Source: Pseudomonadota bacterium (GTDB lineage: Bacteria; Pseudomonadota; Alphaproteobacteria; Rhizobiales; Xanthobacteraceae). Taken from it: a DNA stretch of 64,000 nt. Below, piece by piece: positions 49,893 through 58,110 of the stretch; position 1 is the first letter of the stretch, and each line of letters begins with the position of its first letter. Made by a program: the position numbers and the translations under genes. The notes beneath the pieces were generated by a model. That model did no database searches, was not told the origin of the DNA, and was given only the letters and a program-made list of their open reading frames with translations. Where the stretch lies: NCBI GenBank assembly GCA_023404705.1, contig JAEYAU010000057.1, positions 8,804 through 72,803 on the forward strand, given 5' to 3'.

Positions 49893-50768
49893 ATGAGCAA
49901 GTTCGTGATCGAGCCGCACTTCCGGCTCCAGGAGTGGGTGGCCGAGGAGAAGGGCTACTTCAAGGACGAAGGCCTGGAATACGAATTCCGCGAGCTCGTG
50001 CAGAAGACCGACGGCAAGATCCACGACAAGGGTGTCAAGGTCGGCGCCTTCCAGTCGTTCGAGCAGGGCCGCAAGTCCGACGTGAGCTGCGCCTGCCACT
50101 GGACCGTCGGCGTCGCCGCCTCGAAGGGTCACGGCCGGCTCTATCCAGACGTCTATTCGGTCGCGCCCGCCGCCGTCTTCGTGCCGGCCGACTCGCCCGT
50201 GAAGACACCGGAGGATCTCGCCGGCGTGCCGATCTCGGTCGGCTACCAGTCGGGCAGCCACTACTCGACCATTCAGGCGCTCGAGCAGTACATGCCGGCC
50301 GAGAAGATCAACCTCTCGTTCAACGACGGCATGCTGTTCAAGCGGATGGAGCTGCTGGTCGACGGCAAGGTGCCGGCCGCCGCGCTGTTCAGCGGGCCCT
50401 ACTACTTCGCGGAGCAGCTCGGCTTCCGCAAGGTGATCGACACCACCTTCATGATCACCTCCATGATCCACGGCGATCCGGATCCCGAGGATCTCAAGAA
50501 GTTCTTCCGCGCCCTCAAGCGCGCCCAGCGCGACATCGACCTGCGCCCCGACCGCTACACGCACTACTACAAGAACGAATTCCCGGTGCGCTATCACGGC
50601 ATGATGGACACGCGCCGCTGGGGCCCCGGCGAGCGCATCGTATTCGAGCCCTACACCCGCGAGGTCTTCGAGGAGACTTTCACTTGGATCCGCGAGCACG
50701 GGATTTTCCCGGACGAGAACCTCGCCAACGGCGCCTACGACAAGTCGGTGATGGTCGCGGCGGAGTAG
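49893..50768 (+). CDS. NMT1/SsuA-like solute-binding-fold protein without signal peptide
   Basis: A 291-residue protein with the periplasmic-binding fold of the NMT1/thiamine-pyrimidine or taurine type (LQEWVAEEKGYFKDEGLEYEF, CHWTVGVAASKGHG, VKTPEDLAGVPISVGYQSGSH). It has no signal sequence: it begins MSKFVIEPHFRL directly after a strong AAGGAGG site. It could therefore be a cytosolic enzyme or sensor, like yeast Thi5-type proteins of the same fold. No ABC permease or ATPase gene is adjacent on this strand. Confidence 0.75.
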   Translation: MSKFVIEPHFRLQEWVAEEKGYFKDEGLEYEFRELVQKTDGKIHDKGVKVGAFQSFEQGRKSDVSCACHWTVGVAASKGHGRLYPDVYSVAPAAVFVPADSPVKTPEDLAGVPISVGYQSGSHYSTIQALEQYMPAEKINLSFNDGMLFKRMELLVDGKVPAAALFSGPYYFAEQLGFRKVIDTTFMITSMIHGDPDPEDLKKFFRALKRAQRDIDLRPDRYTHYYKNEFPVRYHGMMDTRRWGPGERIVFEPYTREVFEETFTWIREHGIFPDENLANGAYDKSVMVAAE

Positions 50769-50805
50769 CGAGCCGGCACGCACATCCGCCGCAAACTCGG
50801 CAGGT

Positions 50806-50913
50806 TCTCTCCCCCCGTTGCGGGGGCGAGCTAGAGAGGGGGGTAGCCGCAGACTCTGAATCTGTGGCTACCCCCCCTCCCCCACCCTCCCCCGCAAGGG
50901 GGGAGGGAGCGAG
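50806..50913. repeat. GC-rich composite hairpin repeat between converging operons
   Basis: The core is a 16-bp stem with one mismatch (50838-50853 with 50861-50876, loop of 7). It is flanked by smaller C-run/G-run hairpins on both sides (CCCCCG-TTG-CGGGGG and TCCCCC-GCAA-GGGGGGA). It lies between converging genes and may act as a two-way terminator or be a dispersed intergenic repeat of the genome. Confidence 0.6.
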
Positions 50914-50966
50914 AGGCAGTGCCTTCCTTACGGTGTGTTGCTAACGAGCAGCTCATTCGGCTGCGC

Positions 50967-51686
50967 TTACGTGGCCGCTTCGATCCCCAACCCGATCAGC
51001 CGCTCCAGCGTCGCGCTATCGCGCAGCAGCGCATCCGACGCCGCGCGGTGCGCGATGCGGCCACGCTCGATCACCACGGCATTCTGCGTCAGCCCGAGCG
51101 CGACCTCGCTGTGCTGCTCGACCAGCACGAAGGCGGTGCCCTCCTCGGCCATCATGCGGCGGATCGCGCGCGTCATCTCCTCGACTATGATCGGCGCCAG
51201 GCCCTCGAACGGCTCGTCCAGCAGCAGCAGCGCCGGATTGGTCATCAGCGCGCGGGCGATCGCGAGCATCTGCTGCTCGCCGCCCGAGAGCTGGTTTCCC
51301 ATGTTGCCGCGCCGTTCCTTCAGCCGCGGGAACAGATCGTAGATCGCGGCGAGATCCCAGCGCCCGGCGCGCGACGCCACCGTGAGGTTCTCCTCGACGC
51401 TCAGCGAAGGAAAGATCTCGCGCTCCTGCGCGACCCAGCCGATGCCGGCGCGGGCGCGCTGATGCGGCGCCGCCCGCGTGATGTCGCGGCCGCGCCAGCG
51501 TACCGCCCCGCGGCTCACCACCGTATATCCCATGATGCTGAGCAGCAGCGTGGTCTTGCCGACGCCGTTGCGGCCGAGCACCGCGAGGCTCCCTTGCGCC
51601 GGCACCTCGAGCGAGACGTCGTCCAGCACGACCGCCTCGCCATAGCCGGCGCGCAGGCCTTCCAGCGCGAGCAGCGCCTCAGCCAT
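50967..51686 (-). CDS. livF: Branched-chain amino acid type ABC transporter ATPase, LivF
   Basis: A 239-residue ATPase: Walker A GRNGVGKTT (about residues 38-46), Q-loop VAQEREIF, signature LSGGEQQMLAIARAL, Walker B LLLLDEPFEGLAP and EQH. QEREIFPSLSVEENL is typical of LivF. It overlaps the LivG gene by 8 bases and is the last gene of the operon. Confidence 0.9.
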   Translation of the reverse strand: MAEALLALEGLRAGYGEAVVLDDVSLEVPAQGSLAVLGRNGVGKTTLLLSIMGYTVVSRGAVRWRGRDITRAAPHQRARAGIGWVAQEREIFPSLSVEENLTVASRAGRWDLAAIYDLFPRLKERRGNMGNQLSGGEQQMLAIARALMTNPALLLLDEPFEGLAPIIVEEMTRAIRRMMAEEGTAFVLVEQHSEVALGLTQNAVVIERGRIAHRAASDALLRDSATLERLIGLGIEAAT

Positions 51687-52428
51687 GGTGCGCTCCGCCG
51701 AGATAGACTTCGCGCACGCGCGGGTTCGCCTTGATCTCGTCCGGCGGCCCTTCGAGCAGGATGCGGCCGCCGACCATCACGATGATGCGGCTCGCGAAAC
51801 GGAACACGACATTCATGTCGTGCTCGATGAACAGCACCGCGATGTCCTGCGAGAGGGCGGCGATGACCGCGAACAGCTCAGCGCTCTCCTCCTTCGGCAC
51901 GCCGGCCGCCGGCTCGTCGAGCAGCAGCACCTTGGGACGCGTCGCGAGCGCCAGCGCGATCTCGAGCAGGCGCTGCTTGCCATAGGCGAGTTCGCGCGTG
52001 AGCTGGTGGCAGTCCTTGCCGAGCCGCAGCGAGACCAGGATCTGATAGGCCTCGTCCACCGCGTCGCGATGGCCGCCGAGCCGCTGCCACCATTGCCCGG
52101 CGACGCCGCGCCGCTCGCAGATCGCGAGCGTGACGGCCTCGAGCGCGGTCAGATGCGGGAATAGCGTGTTGATCTGGAAGGTGCGCACGAGCCCGCGCTT
52201 GACGCGCTGGTCGGGCGCGAGCGTCGTCACGTCCTCCTCGCCGAGCAGGATCTGCCCGCCGTCCGGCCGCAGCATGCCGGTCATCAGGTTGATCAGCGTG
52301 GTCTTGCCGGCACCGTTCGGCCCGATCAGCGCGTAGCGCGCGCCCTTCGGCAGCGTCAGCGCAATGTCGCTCGCCACCACGAGCGAGCCGAAGCGTTTCT
52401 CGAGTCCGCGGGCTGCGAGCGCCGTCAC
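51679..52428 (-). CDS. livG: Branched-chain amino acid type ABC transporter ATPase, LivG
   Basis: A 249-residue ATPase with Walker A GPNGAGKTT, RTFQINTLFP (Q-loop of the LivG type), signature LAYGKQRLLEIALAL and Walker B VLLLDEPAAGVPKEES, followed by EHDMNVVF. The signature has AYGKQR in place of SGGQ, as is usual in this subfamily. Overlaps the LivM gene by 4 bases. Confidence 0.9.
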   Translation of the reverse strand: MTALAARGLEKRFGSLVVASDIALTLPKGARYALIGPNGAGKTTLINLMTGMLRPDGGQILLGEEDVTTLAPDQRVKRGLVRTFQINTLFPHLTALEAVTLAICERRGVAGQWWQRLGGHRDAVDEAYQILVSLRLGKDCHQLTRELAYGKQRLLEIALALATRPKVLLLDEPAAGVPKEESAELFAVIAALSQDIAVLFIEHDMNVVFRFASRIIVMVGGRILLEGPPDEIKANPRVREVYLGGAHHG

Positions 52429-53423
52429 GAGGGCTTCCTCCGCCAGCGCGCCGTGAGCTGCGCCAGCCCGCCCAGAATGCCGTTCGGCAGGAACATGACG
52501 ACGGTCACCAGCAGCAGCCCGATCCAGAAGTACCAGTATTGCGGATTGATGCCCGAGAAGCGGTCACGCGCCACCATGAAGATGATGGCCCCGATCAGCC
52601 CGCCATAGAGCCGCCCGGCACCGCCGAGCACCAGGATGACCACCACGTCGGCGGAGCGCTGGAAGTCGAGCACGCCGAGTGAGACCGTCTCGGTGGTCTG
52701 GGTCAGCAGCGCGCCCGCGATACCCGCGATCGCGGCCGAGAGCGTGTAGACCTTGCGGATATGCGCCGCGCTGTGCGCACCGATCGCCGGCATGCGGACC
52801 GCGTTCTCGCGGATGCCGCGCAGCGCGAGGCCGAATGGCGAATGGATCAGCCGCCGCGTCACCACGAAGATGAGGAACAGGACGATCAGCGCGTAGCTGT
52901 AGGCCGTGTAGCCCCAGAGGTCGAACTTGAAGGTGTTGAAGATCGGCCACATGCGTACGCCCTGCAGCCCGTCGGCGCCGCCGGTGAGCCAGCTGGCGCT
53001 GTTCGCGGCCTCCAGCATGATGAAGCCGATGCCCAGCGTGATCATGATCAGCGCGAGATGGCGGAAGCGCGCGATCACGAAGCTCGTGAGATAGCCGACC
53101 AGGCCCGCGATCGCGGCCGCGAACAGGAGGCCCGAGATCGGCTCGCCCCAGCCGTGCTTCGAAAGGATGCCGGCCGCATAGGCGCCGAGGCCGAAGAAGG
53201 CCGCGTGACCGAGCGAGACGATGCCCGCATAGCCGAGGATCAGGTCGAGCGAGAGCGCGAACAGCGCCGTGATCGCGATCTGGCTCGCCAGCACGAGGTA
53301 GTCGGGAAACAGCACGAACGGGAGGAGCGTGCACAGCCAGAACGCGATCTCGAGCACGCCCCAGCGCGTCTGCGCGTCGAAATAGCTGTGCGGCGCCGGA
53401 ACCGCCGGGGAGTGCGACGACAT
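52425..53423 (-). CDS. livM: Branched-chain amino acid type ABC transporter permease, LivM
   Basis: A 332-residue permease with about nine helices. The LivM core (SLDLILGYAGIVSLGHAAFFGLGAYAAG) and RGIRENAVRMPAIG, which contacts the ATPase, are present. It starts two bases after the LivH stop. Confidence 0.9.
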   Translation of the reverse strand: MSSHSPAVPAPHSYFDAQTRWGVLEIAFWLCTLLPFVLFPDYLVLASQIAITALFALSLDLILGYAGIVSLGHAAFFGLGAYAAGILSKHGWGEPISGLLFAAAIAGLVGYLTSFVIARFRHLALIMITLGIGFIMLEAANSASWLTGGADGLQGVRMWPIFNTFKFDLWGYTAYSYALIVLFLIFVVTRRLIHSPFGLALRGIRENAVRMPAIGAHSAAHIRKVYTLSAAIAGIAGALLTQTTETVSLGVLDFQRSADVVVILVLGGAGRLYGGLIGAIIFMVARDRFSGINPQYWYFWIGLLLVTVVMFLPNGILGGLAQLTARWRRKPS

Positions 53424-53424
53424 C

Positions 53425-54288
53425 TCAGCGCCTCCCGAACAGGCCGGACGGCCGCCACATCAGCAACGCGACCATGACGAGGTAGATCAGGAACGCGCCA
53501 AGCTCGGGGCGATAATACTTGCCCGCGACATCGCTGATGCCGAGCAGGGTCGCGGCCATGAAGGAGCCGCCGATCGAGCCGAGCCCGCCGACCGAGACGA
53601 CGATCAGCACATAGACCAGATATTTGAGCGCGAAGTCCGGATCGAGACCGAGGATCTCGATCGCCAAGCCCCCGCCCAGCCCGGCGAGCCCGCTGCCGAG
53701 CGCGAAGGTGATCGCGAAGATGCCGTCCACATTGATGCCGAGGCCACGCGCCATGCGCTGATTGTCCACGGCGGCGCGGACCTGCGCGCCGAAGCGCGTA
53801 TATTCCAGCGCCAGCACGAGCGCGACCGTGATCACCAGCGAGACGCCGATCAGGAACACGCGGTAGACCGCGAAATTGATGCCGAACACAGTCCAGGAGC
53901 CACGCAGGTAGGGCGGCATCTGCACGGGCTGCAGCACGGTGCCGTAGATATAGGCGGTCGTCGCCACCGCGATGAAGGCGAGCCCGATGGTGAGCAGCAC
54001 TTGGTCGAGCTCGCTCGCGCGATAGAGCCGGCGGTAGAACACCCGCTCGAACACCACGCTGATGAGCGCGGCCGCGAGGAACGCGATCGGCAGCGTGGCG
54101 AGGAACGGCCAGCCGAGCTGGTTCATCAGCGTCACCGTGACGTAACCGCCGATCATGGCGAACGCACAGTGCGCCAGGTTGACGAAGTTCATCATCCCGA
54201 GCGTGACGGAGAGTCCGACCGAGAGGAGGAACAGCAGCATGCCGTAGGCGAACCCGTCGAACAGGACGCCGATGAAAGGTGCGATCAT
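53425..54288 (-). CDS. livH: Branched-chain amino acid type ABC transporter permease, LivH
   Basis: A 287-residue permease with eight or so helices, containing MLFLLSVGLSVTLGMMNFVNLAHCAFAMIG and the cytosolic loop VRAAVDNQRMARGLGIN. It pairs with LivM. It follows the first binding-protein gene by 58 bases. Confidence 0.9.
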   Translation of the reverse strand: MIAPFIGVLFDGFAYGMLLFLLSVGLSVTLGMMNFVNLAHCAFAMIGGYVTVTLMNQLGWPFLATLPIAFLAAALISVVFERVFYRRLYRASELDQVLLTIGLAFIAVATTAYIYGTVLQPVQMPPYLRGSWTVFGINFAVYRVFLIGVSLVITVALVLALEYTRFGAQVRAAVDNQRMARGLGINVDGIFAITFALGSGLAGLGGGLAIEILGLDPDFALKYLVYVLIVVSVGGLGSIGGSFMAATLLGISDVAGKYYRPELGAFLIYLVMVALLMWRPSGLFGRR

Positions 54289-54346
54289 CGCAACGTGACT
54301 GCCGACAGAGTTCGCCTGGGACTTACGAGTTCGATATCGTGCGCTG

Positions 54347-55528
54347 CTAGTTCGTCTTCATCCGTGCCTTGAACGGATCCTTGACGTTCTCGACCTTGCC
54401 GATCTCGACATTGAGGGTCTTGTCGCCCACCTTCTCGACGCGCCGGATGTAGACCGTCTGGATCACGTCGCGGGTGTCCGGATCGATCGAGATCGGACCG
54501 CGCGGGCTCTCCCACGCCATGCCCTTGGCGGCCGCGATCAGCGACTCGCCGTCGGTCTTGCCGTTGGTCTTCTTCACCGCCTCGTAGATGAGATGCATGC
54601 CATCCCAGCCGCCGATCGAGAAGATGTTCGGGTTGCGCTTGTAGGCGTCGTTGAAGTCCTTCACGAACTGCTTGTTCTTCGCCGACTGGTGATTGTGGTC
54701 GTAGTGGAAGGCCGTGATGATGCCGACCGCCGCGTCACCCATGCTGGCGCGCGCCTCGTCCTCGGTGAGCTCGCCCTGGCCCAGCACTTTCATCTTCTGC
54801 GGGTCGATGCCGCGCTCCGCGAAAGCCTTGGCGATCGCGGCCGGCTGCGCGCCGCCCGGAATGAAGACGTAGACGGCTTCCGGATTCAGGTCCTTGGCGC
54901 GCTGCACGAAGGCCGAGAAGTCCGGGTTCGCCACCGGCATGCGCACCGAGCCGATGATCTCGCCGCCCGCATCCTTCAGGCCGCGCTGGAAGCTCTGCTC
55001 CGCGTCGTGGCCCGGACCGTAGTCCGAGACCATGGTGTAGGCCTTCTTCACGCCGTTCTTGAAGGCCCAGGCGCCGAACGCCTCGTTGAGCTGCGGGATG
55101 GTGAGCGAGACGCGCGCCATGTATTGCGACTTGGTCGTGATGATCGCGGTCGCGGCGTTCATCACCACCATGAACTTCTTCGCCTCGTTCGAGACGTCGC
55201 CGCCCGCGAGTGCGTTCGGGGTCAGCAGGAAGCCCGTGAGGATGTCGACCTTGTCGCGCACCACCAGCTCCTGGGCGAGGCGCTTGGCGACGTCGGGCGC
55301 GATGCCGCCCGTGTCCTTGCGGATGATCTCGATCTTCTTGCCCGCGACCGTGTCGCCGTGCTGCTTCATGTAGAGCTTGATCGCATTGTCCATCTGCGCC
55401 GCGCCGTCGGCGAACTGGCCCGAATAGGGCAGGATCAATCCGATCTTGATGGTGTCCTGCGCGCCGGCCGCGGTGCCGGTCAGCAGCGCGGCGACGAGGC
55501 CGCAAAGTCCGATCAGTGTACGTCGCAT
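54347..55528 (-). CDS. ABC transporter substrate-binding protein, LivK-type (second of a tandem pair)
   Basis: A 393-residue type I periplasmic binding protein with a signal peptide ending about residue 23 (TAAGAQ). DTIKIGLILPYSGQFADGAAQM begins the mature domain. It is nearly collinear with the 55588-56772 protein, sharing KKIEIIRKDTGGIAPD, FDYG-like MVSDYGPGHDAEQSF and ISIDPDTRD. The broad family binds amino acids, aromatic acids or urea-type ligands; the ligand here is not known. With the xox-like genes upstream, an alcohol-derived acid is conceivable. Confidence 0.9.
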   Translation of the reverse strand: MRRTLIGLCGLVAALLTGTAAGAQDTIKIGLILPYSGQFADGAAQMDNAIKLYMKQHGDTVAGKKIEIIRKDTGGIAPDVAKRLAQELVVRDKVDILTGFLLTPNALAGGDVSNEAKKFMVVMNAATAIITTKSQYMARVSLTIPQLNEAFGAWAFKNGVKKAYTMVSDYGPGHDAEQSFQRGLKDAGGEIIGSVRMPVANPDFSAFVQRAKDLNPEAVYVFIPGGAQPAAIAKAFAERGIDPQKMKVLGQGELTEDEARASMGDAAVGIITAFHYDHNHQSAKNKQFVKDFNDAYKRNPNIFSIGGWDGMHLIYEAVKKTNGKTDGESLIAAAKGMAWESPRGPISIDPDTRDVIQTVYIRRVEKVGDKTLNVEIGKVENVKDPFKARMKTN

Positions 55529-55587
55529 GGGATCTCCCCCGGTCTGAGTTTTCGTTATGGGACGGATTCACGCCCGCCCGCGAGTGT

Positions 55588-56772
55588 TCACGGCTTCTTC
55601 ATCTGCGCTTTCACGGGATCCTTGACGTTCTCGACCTTGTCGAACTCGACATTGACGAGCGCCCCGCCGGCCTTCTCGACACGGCGGATATAGATCGTCT
55701 GCACGATGTCGCGCGTCTCCGGATCGATGCTGATCGGCCCGCGCGGGCTCTCGAAGCTCAAGCCCTTGGCGGCCGCGATCAGCGCGTCCGCGTCGGTCTT
55801 CCCGTTGGTCTTCGTCAGCGCCGCATAGATCACGGCCATGCCGTCATAGCCGCCGACGGCGAGGAAGTTCGGATTGAGGTTGTTGCTCTCGGCCCGGTAG
55901 GCGGCGACGAACTCCTTGTTGAGCTTGGAGTCGTGATGGTGGTCGTAGTGCCACCCCGTGATGATGCCGATCGCGGAATCGCCCATATTCTTGAGCGCGG
56001 CATCGTCCGCGACCTCGCCGGTGCCGAGGATCTTGATCTTGTTCGGATCGATTCCGCGTTCCGCGAAAGCCTTTCCGAGCGCGGCCGGCTGGGCGCCGCC
56101 CGGCACGAAGACGAAGATCGATTCCGGGTTCAGGTCCTTGGCGCGCTGCACGAAGGCCGCGAAATCCGGGTTGGCGACCGGCATGCGCACCGAGCCGACG
56201 ATCTCGCCGCCCGCTGCCTTGAACGCCCGATGGAAGCCGCCTTCCGCGTCGTGGCCGGGGCCGTAGTCCGACACCATCGTGTAGGCTTTGCGGATCCCGG
56301 TCTTGTGCGCCCAGCTGCCCAGCGACTCGGTGACCTGCGGCAGCGTGAGCGAGGTGCGCACCGAATATTGCGACTTGGTCGTGATGATCGACGTCGCGGC
56401 GTTCATGATCACCATGAACTTCTTCGCCTGTTCGGCGACGTCGGATGCCGCCATGGCATTCGGCGTCAGCACGAAGCCCGCGATGATGTCGACATTGTCG
56501 CGGACCACCAGCTCCTGGGCGAGGCGCTTCGCAACGTCCGGCGCGATGCCGCCCGTGTCCTTGCGGATGAGCTCGATCTTGCGGCCGGCGACCGTGTCGC
56601 CGTGCTTCTTCATGTAGAGCTTGATGCCGTTGTCGAGCTGGGTTGCCGTGTCGGCGAACTGCCCCGAATACGGCAGGATGACGCCGATCCTGATGGTGCC
56701 CTGCGCCGCGACCGGCGCGCTTGCCAGCATGGCAGCCAAAAGGCTGGCGATGCCGACGATCGACCTCTGCAT
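55588..56772 (-). CDS. ABC transporter substrate-binding protein, LivK-type (first of a tandem pair)
   Basis: A 394-residue paralogue of the 54347-55528 protein; signal peptide ends near residue 24 (APVAAQ). The start at 56772 follows GGGAGGG; the longer frame is not used. Both proteins keep full length and the same domain borders, so duplication with retained function is likely. First gene of the Liv-type operon. Confidence 0.9.
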   Translation of the reverse strand: MQRSIVGIASLLAAMLASAPVAAQGTIRIGVILPYSGQFADTATQLDNGIKLYMKKHGDTVAGRKIELIRKDTGGIAPDVAKRLAQELVVRDNVDIIAGFVLTPNAMAASDVAEQAKKFMVIMNAATSIITTKSQYSVRTSLTLPQVTESLGSWAHKTGIRKAYTMVSDYGPGHDAEGGFHRAFKAAGGEIVGSVRMPVANPDFAAFVQRAKDLNPESIFVFVPGGAQPAALGKAFAERGIDPNKIKILGTGEVADDAALKNMGDSAIGIITGWHYDHHHDSKLNKEFVAAYRAESNNLNPNFLAVGGYDGMAVIYAALTKTNGKTDADALIAAAKGLSFESPRGPISIDPETRDIVQTIYIRRVEKAGGALVNVEFDKVENVKDPVKAQMKKP

Positions 56773-56813
56773 ACTGCCCTCCCTTGGCTTTTCTTTTTTG
56801 AGGACCGTAAAGG

Positions 56814-56840
56814 CTTGGCCAAGCGAGGTCAATTTGACCT
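56814..56840 (-). promoter_or_regulatory. Palindromes and likely promoter of the Liv-type operon
   Basis: AGGTCAA-T-TTGACCT is a perfect 15-base palindrome (56826-56840) and CTTGGCCAAG a perfect 10-base one (56814-56823). Within the first, TTGACC on the minus strand could be a -35 hexamer. The gap of 129 bases separates this operon from the xoxJ-like gene. Confidence 0.5.
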
Positions 56841-56901
56841 TGGTTAACAACAACGCCGCACCCGCATGTGGGCGCGGGCCCAAACTGAGCTGCCGTTACG
56901 T

Positions 56902-57693
56902 TCAGCGCGCGGCAGGCGCCCGATGCTCGATGCCGTAGCGTGCGTAGATCGCACGGATCGTGCCGTCGGCCAGTAGGCGGTCGACCGCCGCGTCCATCTT
57001 GGCGCGCAACGGCTCGTCCGAGCCGCGCATGCCGACCGCCACGTTCCAGGAGAGATGCGGCTCCTGCTCGTAGGCGTGCAGCAGTCGCACCGCGCGTTGC
57101 GGCTGGGTGAGATTGAAGTAGCCGATCGTTGCGGGCGAAACCGCCGCGCCGTCGAGCGTGCCGTCGGCCAGCGCCTCGATCATCTCGTCCTCGAAGCCGA
57201 ACGGCGTCGTCTTCACGCCGCGCTGCTCCAGGAACATGTGCGCGAGCGATCCCATCTGCACGCCGATGCGCTTGCCCTGATCGAGATCCGCGAAGGCGCG
57301 GACCTTGTCGTCGTTCTTCGGCAGGGCGAGCGCGACGCCGCTGCGATGATAAGGCTTCGACACGCGCACGCGGCTCTCGGCCTGCACCTCGGGATCGACG
57401 ATCATGTCGAGGACGATGTCACACTCGGCGCGGCTGCGCTGGAATGGGCTGACGATCCAGGCGACGTCGAGATTGACGCCGAGCTCCTTGGCGAGCGCGC
57501 GTGCGATCTCGACCTGAAAGCCCGGCGGATTCCCCGAGCGACTGGCGAAGGGCAGCGAGTTCGGATGCGCGCAGAGGCTGATGACGCCGCGCGTCTCGAT
57601 GGACGCGAGCGAGCGCGCCGTCGCCACGGTGGCGAAACCCGCGAGCATCACGAGCGTGGCCGCAACGCCGCGCACGAACCGCTCAGGGCGCAT
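56902..57693 (-). CDS. XoxJ/MxaJ-like periplasmic binding protein
   Basis: A 263-residue protein with a signal peptide ending near residue 25 and a type II binding-protein fold: LCAHPNSLPFAS, PPGFQVEIARALAKELG, DIVLDMIVDPEV and GVQMGSLAHMFLEQRG. In methanol dehydrogenase loci, MxaJ/XoxJ is such a protein, needed for assembly or activation of the PQQ enzyme. It overlaps the cytochrome c gene by 11 bases, and both follow a PQQ alcohol dehydrogenase gene. The CAHPNSLPF block is typical of this group. Ordinary amino acid binding is the alternative. Confidence 0.75.
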   Translation of the reverse strand: MRPERFVRGVAATLVMLAGFATVATARSLASIETRGVISLCAHPNSLPFASRSGNPPGFQVEIARALAKELGVNLDVAWIVSPFQRSRAECDIVLDMIVDPEVQAESRVRVSKPYHRSGVALALPKNDDKVRAFADLDQGKRIGVQMGSLAHMFLEQRGVKTTPFGFEDEMIEALADGTLDGAAVSPATIGYFNLTQPQRAVRLLHAYEQEPHLSWNVAVGMRGSDEPLRAKMDAAVDRLLADGTIRAIYARYGIEHRAPAAR

Positions 57694-58009
57694 CCTTGAG
57701 ATTGCGGATATAGCTGACAATCGCCTGGATCTGATCATCATCGAAGGCCTTGCCGAAAGCCGGCATGCCGGGCGGCTTCCCGTTCTTGATTTGACGGATG
57801 ATTTCCTCGTCGGTCTTGGGTGTGCCGGCGAGCTTCGGACCGCGCCCCTGGATGCGGCCGCCCCCCTGATGGCACCAGCCGCAGGAGGTCGCGAACAGCT
57901 GTTCGACATTCAGTCCGGCCGGCGCCGCGCTCTGCGCCCAGGCCGTAACCGAAACGAGAGCCGAGGCCAGGCCGATCCCGGCGATCTGCAGAGCGAATTG
58001 TCGGGGCAT
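57683..58009 (-). CDS. Class I cytochrome c, XoxG-like
   Basis: A 108-residue secreted cytochrome with a signal peptide ending near residue 26. The haem motif CGWCH is at residues 43-47 and the axial Met ligand is Met82 (PPGMPAFG). It would accept electrons from the PQQ dehydrogenase encoded upstream. The 102-base gap to that gene holds three nested hairpins. Confidence 0.85.
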   Translation of the reverse strand: MPRQFALQIAGIGLASALVSVTAWAQSAAPAGLNVEQLFATSCGWCHQGGGRIQGRGPKLAGTPKTDEEIIRQIKNGKPPGMPAFGKAFDDDQIQAIVSYIRNLKDAP

Positions 58010-58040
58010 GGACCATTGCACCTGTTTCACGTCTGGAGAA

Positions 58041-58098
58041 CGAGGGCGAACCCGAAAGGTTCGGGAACCTGGGTTCGCGGAACCGGGGTTCGCCCTCG
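58041..58098. repeat. Cloverleaf-like inverted repeat between PQQ dehydrogenase and cytochrome c genes
   Basis: Outer 13-bp arms (58041-58053 and 58086-58098) are exactly complementary. Inside are two smaller palindromes, GGTTC-GG-GAACC and GGTTC-GCG-GAACC. The GGTTCG unit is repeated about five times. In RNA this would form a strong three-way structure between the two cistrons. Confidence 0.6.
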
Positions 58099-58110
58099 CT
58101 GTCACGACCG

